64,000 nucleotides of DNA. Origin: Gymnorhina tibicen (Eukaryota > Chordata > Aves > Passeriformes > Artamidae). The translations under genes and the position numbers were made by a program. Each line of letters begins with the position of its first letter. Position 1 is the stretch's first letter. A model generated the notes under the pieces. That model was not told the DNA's origin. It saw only the letters and a list, made by a program, of their open reading frames with translations, and did not search any database. Positions 52,701 through 63,568 of the stretch are shown piece by piece. The stretch is taken from positions 1,178,001 to 1,242,000 of the forward strand of contig VXAZ01007517.1 in assembly GCA_013399875.1 (NCBI GenBank), given 5' to 3'.

Positions 52701-55700
52701 AAATTTAAGACCATATTCAGACTCAGAAAACATCCACTTTAGCTTCTGAGGTGATAAGCAAGTCACTGTCTACACAGTCCCATCCTGGCTTCCTACACAA
52801 TTCCTACTCTTGCACTGCTTCTTCTGTAACTCTGATATCTAAACTTCCCCTGCTTAGTAACAGACCAGAACTTGGCCCATAGAAATCATATCTATCAAAT
52901 TTTGGCAGAAGATCCACCAAAAAAGATGGTTCTTATAAAAATGCAGCACAAAATGAGCACCACCACCCAGCATTCTATCTCCCATGTAAGCCAATCTACA
53001 GTGAAGAGGTTGTGATCGTCCATTCTTCCCCACTGCACACATCTGGATAAGCAATTATGAAAATCAAATCATGAAAAAGTCCAAATTTTTTGCCTGCTTA
53101 AGCTGTCACATCTCAACATTGTGATGCCTGGCACTGTATAAATGTCAGATGCAATGGACAATGTAGGTGCATTCACGAAAAGCACCTTAGTCTACTGATA
53201 TTTTGAGGGAGAAAAGCTTCATTTTGGAAGACAAGACTTTCAGGATGACTGACAACCAAATAAAATTATGTTTTAGCTGTGTTTGCCACCATCACCATGC
53301 CAGTCTCCTGTGGGGAGCTTGTCTGGTTTCTTTCCCTTTGGCTGTTACAAGCATTCTTTCAAAACAATATACTTTTAGAAACCTGAATGTCTTATGATCT
53401 CCTCTACTTATTCTTGGCAGCTTCTCTTTGTGCTGAAGAAAAAGGGAAAAAATTAGCATATTAAGTATCTTTTTGTGTCTTGTGCCATTATAATACATTA
53501 TACTCTATCTTATCTCAGCTTCCAAAATTGATAGGGACTGTATATCCTGTATTCTCTTTCAGCTGTTAAAAATTATTAGAAGGGCCTAACCTGTGTATAT
53601 AGTGATATCTATCCCACTGATTTTCATTAAAAGAGATTGGTCCTCATAAAGATAATTAACTAAGAAGAAAAACCTGGGTCAAATTTCAGCTGCATTTTTT
53701 GTTTCAGTGGTACATTATACATTTGCCTGGTTGCAATAGCATCCAACAGATTTTGAATATAAGGTGATGAAGGCAGGACCTCAAAATGTTTGAATGTTCA
53801 TCTCAGAAAACACTTAGAAATCTGGCTGCCTGGCATATCTGCTAAGTCTATAAAATAACACAAGTGGAAATTTAATGTCAGCAATGTTGACATGAGATCT
53901 CTGGTATATTGCAATTCTCACTGGATTTATGCAGTTCTTTTTTTCTCTTCTTCTTTCCATGCCTTCTCTTTGACTTCATGTTGAATTTAGGAATTTGCAG
54001 CTGTTTTTTGGGTGAAAGCTGATGAGAGGAAGGGGCTACTTTCTAGGCTTGATCCTTTAAATCTCATGCCAGACTGTGATCCTCAAATCTATATGAGAAG
54101 AATCCCTTCTTTCAAATTCCTATTCATCCTGAGAAAAAAAAGACTTAACCATTTCAGCAGAACCTTTCTTTTCCTCAGAAACTCTTTGGTATAGGCTCTT
54201 CGTAGGTTATCTTTTTATCATGAAATGATATATAAACACACTAATTTTTATGTGCACCAATCAATTTTGGCATTAACTTAGTTTCTAAGGTCCAAAACCA
54301 ATTTATGGCCAGAAGAAGTCCTTTGTAGTTCAGCTCCACAAGAAGCACATGGTTTAAATACCAAGTCTTTTTAAAACTGATTTTTCTCATATGTTCAAAA
54401 ACATGGCTTGGACCACATCTGCAGAGAACAATTTGGATCCTGTTAATAACGAAGAAAACACAAAAAGGTTTCTCAATAAGAAAGATGCTGCAGACACATC
54501 ATGTACACTCCTCCGATATGTGGATAGGCCCTTTATTCACCAGCCTGATGTGAAGTTTCTATATCATGCTGCTGCTTCATCTTGGTTTCATCTTTCCACT
54601 CCTCATCCACCATTTTTTGGGACACAAAACAGCCTAGCCAGTACAGCTGGAGAAAAGGGCTTGATCTAGGTGAGAGAAGAGTCATTCAGACTCCTGCTGG
54701 AGACTGCTACAAAGAACTTCAGAGGAGCAAGAACATTAATAGGCCAATTCCAGTGGGACAGTGGAAGCTTAGAAAATTTAAATGGGTTCACAGTTTCCAG
54801 AAATGAATTCCCTTTGTCATAAATCATTTAATTACATAGACCCACGTTCAGATTTAAAGGATATTTTCTTTCTATTTCTCTGGGGTTGCCCATTTCTTTA
54901 CTCAAAGACGAAAATTTATCTGGTTTTGTACTAATTCAGGAAAAGTGCAAAAAGAGACAGTTCTTATACAGCTGTGATAAAAACTATATAAAATATTACA
55001 TAGGAGAAATTACACAAGTAGATGCAGAGATTAAAAGCTAATTTGCAATCTAGTAATCAATTAATTAATCAATCACTATTATTTGTGTGATGAAGGGGTC
55101 CAAAGTCCTCTGTCAGACCTGAAATGTTCTGTGCTATGCATATTTTTATGGACATGAGTAAACACAGCCCATGGTCCAAAGAAACAACACAAAATTAAGT
55201 ATATACAGTAATTGTAAAGAAAAAGAGAGGAATTATAGGAATAGAAAAATCACCTGAATTGTGGGGAAAGCATTTAATATTTAGTTGTTCTGATTAATTG
55301 CATGCCAATGGGTGAGCTAGCTCTGTTTAGCTTAGCCAGTGAGGGCAGGTCAGCTACAAGTGAAGGAACAAATAATAAGAACATGCATGTTCACCAAAAT
55401 GGGCACTAATGTTGGGTGTCATACAGAATTCCTAAAAATCATAATTAGAAAAATGCATTCATTTGATTTCACTAATTTTCTGTCATAACTTTGTGCCAAA
55501 GCACTTTCTTTGAAACTCTTTGTCATTATTCAGAATTGTCTTTTCCTTTATCCACAAGTGATTTGACATCATCTTGGTATCAGCTGGCTATCTCAACACC
55601 TTCTGATCTGCTAAAAGAATCAACAATTTTAAATAATCAGCCAATGTTTTGTGGCCTGATTTCCAAAGAGGAGCAGTGAGCTGGATATGCCACGAGGGAA

Positions 55701-58700
55701 TTCTTTTTCAATTCGGGAGTCTTGTGCAGGGATGATTTCTGCATAGGATATTCTTTATCAGAGACTGAAAATAACAGTTCCTCAGGAAAAAAAATTCTAT
55801 TTCTGTTTTTACAATGTTAAAGCGTAGCTTTATGTTTCACAGTATGCCTTTATTCCAAAACCTGTATTTCACATACTTCAGTTTAAGGATAATTAAGTAA
55901 ATGTCTAAAGTATAGAACCACTCAATAACTGAATACACACATTAAATTATGTCTGATGGGCCTTCAAATGCAATCCACATATCAAATTCTACATAAAGTT
56001 CAAATGCTCACCTTAAATTCTGACTACATAAAACTTTGTATATGTGCCCATATGCATTGGGTACACAGAATAAAGTGTTTCTAATATATGGATTCCTACC
56101 CTCTACTCAGAAACTTCCATATAAAACAGTGCAATAGCAAAGCCTCTAAAGGGTTTCTTGGACACTTGTTCTTCTTCCTTACAAGGATATAGAATTCTCT
56201 GTTGGGATGGGATTAAAAAAATAAAAAAGTATAGTGGATATGTGATTTATATTGTACACATAGAACTGGTTGTAGCAAAATTTTTATCAAAGAGGAAGGG
56301 ATCGCAGTTTGGTTTTTTTTCAAAAGGCACTCAGATTCCAGAATCAATTAATCTTCTCTGGAAGTTCATGAAGCAGCCAGATACACTCAAATGAATGTGC
56401 TCTGTCCTCTGGTCTCCTATGGCTCCTCCTGGGCTCCACTATGTGCTTGGGCTCTGACAGGAACAGCCTTGGCGGGTCCTTGATGAAAATGCAGTCTTAA
56501 AGGAGGCTTAGACCTGGTTCATTACTAGTCTTGAAAGAAAGAAGTTACATCTGGAAATTGCAGAAAGGCTGTAATTCACACTGAAGATAAAGCTGGATGT
56601 ATAACATAAATAGAATTGGGAGGTTTGTGTTGTTTCAACAGATTGGTCTGTTAATGTATGGCCTGGTGTAGCCAGCTGTATATAAAAATACATATACACA
56701 CATGTATGCACATAGATATGTATATACTTGTAGACATTACAAATCTTAGAATGACAGAGTCAATCCTGGAAGTGAAATTCAAATTAAAAAGACACACTTT
56801 TCTCCAGCTTCTCACTGTAAAATATAAAGAAAAAGAACCTTCTAAAGGAATAAGTTTTTCCCTGTTACTTATTAGCAACTATATAATTTTATCATTATTC
56901 CTCCTTATTCACTACATAAATGTCCTCATTAGATATTGACTCTAATAGTGGTTGGAAGTCTGGAAGGAGAAATTTCTGACCCTGAGGAACCAAGAGTTCC
57001 AGAAAGATTATTAAATTTGGAGCATGAAATGATTTAAAAAGTAATGTTATGGCCATGTGTAAAATGTTCTTTTATATTCCATCTGAACACTAACACCTCA
57101 TTTGCCAGCCCAGTCCCCGAAAAGCTGCCTCAACTGTAAAGAAATAAAAGCCATACCAGACCCTGTAAAGCCAGAGCTTAATTCACCATACAAATGTATG
57201 CTTAAATAAAAACGTACAAACAAGTTTCCCAATCAGACATGAATGTGTAGGTCTTGATACTGAAATTTTAATAAGTATTTAAAAGCTGCTCTGTATAAAC
57301 TGGTAGGAAATGCTCACTTTAGGCTTAATGACTTTTCTCAAATTAAATTTTACATAATTTATAGCAGATGAAGGCCCCTTGTTGACTGTCCCTTACTGTG
57401 TGGTCATGCCCTACCTTGTATCTATCCAAACATTCTTTTGAATTATCCAACTGTTAAACTATTTGGTGTCAAAATGTTTCTGGATTGGTACTTAATAGTT
57501 TTTATGTTCCTTGCTTAACATTGGTCTGCAGTTTCTCTGTACATAAATACATCAACCTGCATTAAAAATGGAGCCTTTATCTACACAAGTTGCTTGGGGA
57601 GTAACTTTCCCTGGTCCATAGGACAAGAAAAATCATTGTTTTCTCTTTGATTTAAACAGTTGATTTATAAAGGTTTACTTTTAAAGCTTCTGTTTCAAAT
57701 GTGCTAACTCCAGAGTTTTTATATATTGCCCAGATTTACTTACCCATGTTTACAGTCTGATTTATAATCTGCATGCCTTCTGACTCAGCAGGAATCTTTG
57801 ATTTAGTACAACACATTACATTACATTAGTAATTTTTTTAGTAGTTTAGTATTTAACCGAACTCAGAGAAATTACAAATGAGTGAATGCATAGTTCTTGT
57901 TTCTGTTCTGTTTTGGCTTTCTGTTTCAGAATTTTTATTTAGCAGAATATACAAGAAAAAAGTCACTGTGAGAATAAGAGAATTTCAAAAAGTAAAGTTC
58001 ACCAGTAAAGCCTTCCAGTAATTAGTTTCTGGGTTTTAAATGTCAGTGAAAGCAGGCTTCTAAATAACCTAACTATATTGGAAAATACTACTTTTCACCT
58101 CTGCAGTTGAATAAAGCCTTTTTCTGTGTATTGAAACAGATGAACTGTCTGAGCTTCCAATTTGCTTCTGAGCCATCAACATTTTGCACATGGTTTCTCC
58201 AACTGGGGTTATATACACATCCTAAATTCTCATTATTGGCATAAAAAGTCCTTGACAGAGATGTCTGGGATTACATTTATGTTACGTGGTTTAGAAGAAA
58301 CAGTTAAGGAGCTGCACAGAGTAGATGTAATACCATATTAATTATTTTCTGCCTATTAACACAAAAGTACAAACGTAGTTATCTAGGACATGAATTATCT
58401 ATAATTGTCTATGTCTCTTTCTGTTTGCTAAATAGACATTTCAAAGCTTTAGGATCTGCTAACAGTTTGATATGTTCTGTAATATGAATGGCTAAACCAG
58501 CTTTTGGGGAGTAAAACTTTCATTAACCTCGTAAGAGAATTCGTATTCCTCAAAACTAATTCAGTTTTAGATCACTGATACATGAATAGAAAAAACCTGT
58601 GACAAAATAAGAAAGCAGTCCCATTCTTATAGGAGTTATTCTGGGATTTTAAAAATTTTTCATTGTGTTCCTGGTCTGTCCACATTCCCTTTGTGATGCG

Positions 58701-58782
58701 TTTGCAGACAATCTGAGTGGGAATGTGTGGCCAGGGTGACTGTACACATAACCAGGGTCACTTTGTTTTAGCCAAGAACAAA
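49741..58782. other. Unannotated non-coding stretch
   Basis: No gene or confident repeat is recognised over about 9 kb. A short (TGGC)4 run is listed separately. TA/CA-rich patches lie at about 52545-52570 and 56680-56730, and a GTTTT/GGTTT-rich patch at about 52136-52165. Frames never exceed about 92 codons. Confidence 0.6.
51028..51044. repeat. (TGGC)4 microsatellite
   Basis: Four CTGG/TGGC units are uninterrupted. The repeat is short and in otherwise unannotated DNA. Confidence 0.95.
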
Positions 58783-58970
58783 GAATCAGAGAATCATAGG
58801 ATCATTTATGTTGGAAGAGACCTTTAAGATAATCAAGTCCAACTCTTACCCCTGCACTCCCATGGTCACCACTAAGCCTTGTCCCTAAGTCCAACACCTC
58901 CAGGGATGGCAATTCCACCACTTCCCTGGGCACCCTATTCCAACAGCAAGTAATTTTTTTCCACAAATTG
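58783..58970 (-). mobile_element. CR1 LINE 3' end, 5'-truncated (antisense)
   Basis: AATCAGAGAATCATAGGATC and TTGGAAGAGACCTTTAAGAT are followed by ATCAAGTCCAACTCTTACCC, CTAAGTCCAACACCTCCAGG and CACTTCCCTGGGCACCC, the reverse strand of a CR1 3' end. About 190 bp are kept, fading in a T-rich block near 58960. The subfamily differs from the sense copy at 59.85 kb. Confidence 0.93.
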
Positions 58971-59282
58971 TCCTAGAAATATTAGAAAACAAGCCACGTC
59001 CCTAATCTCTTCAGACCATCTCACTGTCATCACCATTTATCAGCCCACTGCTGGGCAGATAACAGCAGCCGCTGCACAACCAAAGAACAGGACAAAGACA
59101 TCAAAATTGTCTGCACTGTAACTATTCCCTAACAAATACAGAAACAAAAACAGAACACATAGCAGGGAAACCCCCAGATCTCTTAACAGATAAGCTGAAG
59201 GTCCCCTGGAAGGAAGAGCCCTAGGAGGTACTCCAACGTTCTGGTGACAAAAGAGGTCTCTCCCAGGATGCTTTGTTTCATT

Positions 59283-59290
59283 ATGCAAAT
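59283..59290 (+). promoter_or_regulatory. Octamer-like motif in LTR U3
   Basis: ATGCAAAT is an exact match to the octamer bound by POU-domain factors. It lies about 225 bp upstream of the LTR TATA box, in the position of an enhancer element. Function is inferred from motif and place only. Confidence 0.4.
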
Positions 59291-59513
59291 GTACCCCAGT
59301 TCTGCTTCTCTGGTTGGCCCGTTGGCCTCCCTGCCCCTTTCCACCTTATCTGGAAGGTTCTCCTATTTCCCTCTTCCCCCCATTGGTCCTCGCTCCCTCA
59401 CCACTCCCTCAGAGTCTCCCCACTGGCTCCCATGCCCCAGTCCCAGCTGGGTACCAACCCCCTGCCCTCAGATTATTGGTCCCTGATGCTCTCTCTTTGC
59501 CCCTACCACCCCA

Positions 59514-59521
59514 TATATAAA
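59514..59521 (+). promoter_or_regulatory. TATA box of the 59-kb LTR
   Basis: TATATAAA lies about 34 bp downstream of an inverted CCAAT box and about 90 bp upstream of AATAAA. This is typical spacing for an LTR, with transcription start expected near 59545. Confidence 0.75.
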
Positions 59522-59610
59522 CCTGGGCCCTTCCACCTTGTCTTTTCGTCCGTTCTCTTCGTTGTTTCATTGTCTGCCTGTCTGTGGACCTGCTCCACAT
59601 GTATGGCTGG

Positions 59611-59616
59611 AATAAA
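59611..59616 (+). terminator. Polyadenylation signal of the 59-kb LTR
   Basis: AATAAA lies in the presumed R region, with a GT-rich downstream stretch at about 59660-59690. It would set the 3' end of proviral transcripts. Confidence 0.65.
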
Positions 59617-59845
59617 CTCTCCCGTGGACTCTTCGCTGTCGACTCACTGAAGAAGCTATCTGGTTTGTGTGTGCTTGTGTGTGTGTAGTGGCACTGCCGA
59701 GTGGCTCCCAGCTGGAGACGCTTTTGGAAGGTTATAGTTTACCACCACCAGACCACTGCCATAACAGCAGATATGTGTGAAAATCTGTGTGCTTAAGCAA
59801 AATTATTCGGAAGTTTTAAATACAACCATCTGGTGATATCACATG

Positions 59846-60134
59846 TAGTGACAGGAAAAGGAGGAATGGCTTCACACTGACAGAGGGCAGGTTTAGACTA
59901 GAGAATAGGAGGAAATTCTCCCTTTTGAGGGTGATGAGGCTCTGGCACAGATTGCCCAAACAAGCTGTGGATGCCCTATCCCTGGAAGTGTTCAAGGTCA
60001 GGTTGGATGGGGCTCTGAGCAACCTGGTCTAGTGGAAGGTGTCCCTGCCCATGGCAGGAGGTTGGAACTGGATGATCTTTAAGATCTCTTCCAACCCAAA
60101 CCATTCTATGATGGTTCTATGATGATTCTATGAC
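59846..60134 (+). mobile_element. CR1 LINE 3' end, 5'-truncated (sense)
   Basis: The blocks TAGTGACAGGAAAAGG, CACTGACAGAGGGCAGG, GTGTTCAAGGTCAGGTTGGA, GGTCTAGTGGAAGGTGTCCC and TCTTTAAGATCTCTTCCAACC come in the standard CR1 order. The copy ends in a tail of TTCTATGATG-type units (60104-60133), the least decayed CR1 tail in the window, which suggests a comparatively young insertion. No coding part is retained. Confidence 0.96.
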
Positions 60135-60396
60135 TTTAGGAATCATAACTTAGTTTTGAATGTCAGTAATGAAATCTTTTGGAAAAAAAATTGATTCAGA
60201 AAAATAATCTTTGTTTTATGCAATATTTATTAAAAAATTATAGGCGTGAAATATTAAACTTGAAAAAATATTTGTGTTTTTAAATAACCTTGTTTTGACT
60301 AAAAATTCATCTTAAAATCTATTTTAATGAGTTTTTGTAGCTCCTCAGTGATCAGTTTCTTCTCCAGCTTCAGTTGAATAGCAGGTCTTTATAGAT
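60135..60396. other. Short AT-rich stretch
   Basis: A/T-rich DNA separates two CR1 pieces; no feature is recognised. Confidence 0.6.
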
Positions 60397-60425
60397 CATA
60401 GAATCATAGAATGGTTTGTGTAGGA
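60397..60425 (-). mobile_element. CR1 tail fragment (antisense)
   Basis: ATCATAGAATCATAGAATGG followed by TTTGTGTAGG is the very end of a reverse-strand CR1 copy. Similarity stops after about 30 bp, so it is an extreme 5' truncation or a deleted copy. Confidence 0.75.
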
Positions 60426-63400
60426 TCTCCTTATTTGTTTTAGCTATTCAACTGTTTCTAAATCAGTCCCTGTCCTTGCCATTATACTGAATACTGATGA
60501 AGTTACAAAGACAATAGAAGCTGTCATTTCAGCAATGACCACACACCCCATATCCTGTTCAGAGTTTTTTCCTTGGGGATGAATGCGTTTAAATACTCTG
60601 CAGCTGAAAACTGCTTCGTGGATAAGAAATGTTGCTAAAACATGTTTTCCACCATGTGATATAAGCTAAATAAGTAAAAATTCATTTTTTTACACAAAAG
60701 TACGGAGGTCCCAGATATTCTTCCAATCTTTTTTGTCTGCTCATACAACACTGTCTATTCATTCCGCCAAGTCTACACAAGCTCACACTAGACCTCATCA
60801 ATACTTGTGTTCATTGCCATGTGCAAATATTTCAAGCACGAGACTTGTTTATATATGAAAGTTGCTTGAAATAATTTTGCACTTTTTAATGTGCAGTCAT
60901 CAAAAATGAATATACTTGCAGTAAGAAAATGCAATCCCTCAGAGCCAGAGAATGAGGTGAACATGAGAAAACATCCCCATCTAGTGGTGTTCCTCAAGGT
61001 TTGGAACACCTCGTGCCCGCAATTCTTGTGCCATTGGGACGGTAGCTCAGGAATCGTGACAGTAGCATAACAAGGTAGATTACATTAGTAACACCAGTGT
61101 AACTATGCTGGTATAACTGGTAAGATTTTCACGTGTAAGCAAAACCCGTGTTAATGAAAGGGAAAGTCCCATGATAAAACTGTGCATTACGATGTGACCC
61201 TTCAGGTGCTGCTCCAACTCACCCCAGAAACTGGAAATTTGACAAACTTAATTCTCATGTCCCACTGTTCTCGTATTGAAGTATTTCAATTGTTTTCGAC
61301 AGATTCAATCATGATTTCACTTCATGGAAAAAAAAGACATATTTCCTCAAAATTTCAGATATCACCATTTAGAGAAACTGGCCCATCTCTCTCTTAGAAT
61401 GATAGTAACTATTAGGAACTCAAAAGAATATCGGTTTAAGAACATGCTAAATTAAATTAGAATAAACATTAGAGTTATTTATTACAAAAGATTCAAATTA
61501 TGAATATAAAAAAATAAAGGAAGATACAGTGCATTCAGACTTGGGTCCTGACACTGCTTCATTTCCTTGAAACATCTTATTATATTGATCCATGAAGGCC
61601 ATCCCTTAGAGTCTTTCTACAACAGGAAGCAAACAGGAGCAAGAGGAATGGTTTCCTGGTTTCCTGTACCCATAGCTTGGTCAGTGGAAAACAAGACCAC
61701 AGAAATTTCACTGAATTCAAGGAAATTTTTTGATTTTTCCACAGTGTAAGTGAAACCAAAATTTGCCCTTTGGTACCAGAAATTACCCTGAGAGATTCCC
61801 CTCTAAAGAGCTAAGTTCATGTAGACAATACAGACCCCTGCACACACATTGAGAAAGAATTTTCTACTTCAGATGTAAAAACACCTATTTCATAAACTGT
61901 GGTGGTGTTTCTTAACATGCAACAGACACAGCTATGGGAGAAAAACAGGCAAAACATGAAGTCATCTCTATTCCGCAGTGGGAAAGTACTAACAAAATCA
62001 GAAATCGAGATGTAAAAGACATAGAGGAAAGTTACTTACAGACAGGATAAGTCAGTGTCCAGAAGGATGTGAAGAGGCAAAGGCCAATTCACGCTGTGTG
62101 AGTGTGTAAGCCCACTTACTCCCACTTCACTTCTTAAAATATTTTTTGGGTTTTATATTTCCTGGATCCCTTTGCAGGATTAAAAAAACCTAAAAGTTAG
62201 GAATATTCTGGTTTTTTCTTGTTTCTCTTAGCCTGCTGAGTTCATTGTTCACGTACTCTTCCTTAAACATATGTCTTTATGATGTGATCTTTCAGAATGA
62301 GCATTTCTACACAGTCAGCCCTTCAATGGACACTTCAGTATACACTTTATGGCTCTAAAGTGTATATGTTCTCCACAGAATTACATTAAAGGTAAACAAC
62401 CCACTCTATGCAAACTGAAATTATTTTCCTGAATGCGTTGCATTCCATGCAGTAATTTAAACATTTTCTGCTTTAACATCTTTAATAAGAAGCAGCAATA
62501 CCAACTTTTAAGGAGAGAGAAGGAATTTTCTTGTCCAAAGGCTGTCTGGGAAATAGTTATCGTAGTCATTTTGATCCAAAGGCCTAAGCACGGACTTTTT
62601 GGGATTCAAAATCTGAATTCCATTAGTATCAATGAGTCATTATCTACTGTGTTTCTGGAGCTGTGATCCAAATTTAATTAGCTTTTCTACTCTGAGTTTA
62701 CTTGGTCGTTAAAATTGGAGACACTTTGCTGCCAGACTGTGTAATCCATCCTCAGCAAAGCGACTATAAACAATTGTCAGTAAGTTATTTGAAGCTGGGT
62801 TTCTTGCTGGTAGGCATCACTCCTTACTGCCAGAAAGTAAAAGCTTGAGCTCCTTGGAGCTATCACAAGAACTTTTTCTTGTTTCTATGGGTTCGTGATT
62901 TTATCTAGAGGCATTTATCCTGAAGTATATCATCGACTTTATAATTTTACCCCCTTTTTTCAAATTACAGAAACATAAAGCCATACACAGAGCCATAGCT
63001 TAAATTAATTTACTACGCAAAGCAATACAACAGTAAAGAAGGGGAGATTTCAAAGGGTCTTCTAAAAAAGCTGTACAGCTGCAGAAAAACTTTAGACCAG
63101 TGGTTTGCTGTTATGAAAGTGGATGTGAATTTTCATAATCTTGTATTTATCCAGTAGTCGATACTGCTGTAAGGACATGGAAGTGACAGGAGAGGGCAGC
63201 AGAATACAGCCATGACCCCATGCTCGAGCAAATGCAAGGATTTTTAAACAAGCTATGTGTATGCTTGGTGGCTTTGCAGTATTCTGCTTCATTCTGGCCC
63301 AGTTTATGTACCTGACTGAAGAAAGTGTTTAATTGTATCTATTAAGTTGTGAGTAGAAAGCCAAGAAAGATAGTAAGCTCTCTGAAGAACTCTAAATTCA

Positions 63401-63568
63401 AGATTTGATAAGAAAACTCTACTAACATTACATTTGTCCTTTATTTCATTTAATTAAAGAAGACATAGGCTCAGGTTTACAGAAGAGGTACTATATCCCT
63501 ATTCTGTATTTTTTGATTCTGAGGAGAATGCATCTTGTTTTATTTTGGGAGAATATTTTAAGACTTTT
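60426..63568. other. Unannotated non-coding stretch
   Basis: No gene is recognised; the largest frame is 77 codons. A perfect 11-bp hairpin at 62339-62366 is listed separately. The segment near 61070-61130 contains a CAGTGTAACTATGCTGG motif reminiscent of old amniote repeats but cannot be assigned. Confidence 0.6.
62339..62366. repeat. Perfect 11-bp hairpin
   Basis: TATACACTTTA (62339-62349) and TAAAGTGTATA (62356-62366) are exact reverse complements around a 6-base loop. It may be chance in AT-rich DNA, the end of a decayed palindromic element, or a cruciform-forming site. Confidence 0.9.

Larger units (their letters stand above)
59049..59769 (+). mobile_element. Solo LTR of an endogenous retrovirus-like element
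   Basis: A block of about 720 bp has the layout of a complete LTR but no similarity to the ERVL-like pieces elsewhere in the window. U3 holds an octamer-like ATGCAAAT (59283-59290), two inverted CCAAT boxes (ATTGGT at 59382-59387 and 59475-59480) and a TATA box (TATATAAA, 59514-59521). The presumed R region follows, with AATAAA at 59611-59616 and a GT-rich stretch (about 59660-59690) downstream. The proposed ends, TGCTG at 59049 and CAGCA at 59769, form a 5-bp inverted repeat with TG...CA, but no matching target-site duplication is seen, so the ends could be some tens of bases off. No internal genes, primer-binding site or second LTR adjoin it. Frames inside the pyrimidine-rich U3 (up to 125 codons, 59273-59650) are shadows. 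Confidence 0.75.

Noticed and set aside
59273..59650. 125-codon Pro/Ser-rich open frame
   Set aside because: It lies in the pyrimidine-rich U3 and R region of the 59-kb LTR; not coding.
61070..61130. ACCAGTGTAACTATGCTGG motif resembling old amniote repeats
   Set aside because: Too short to assign to any family.
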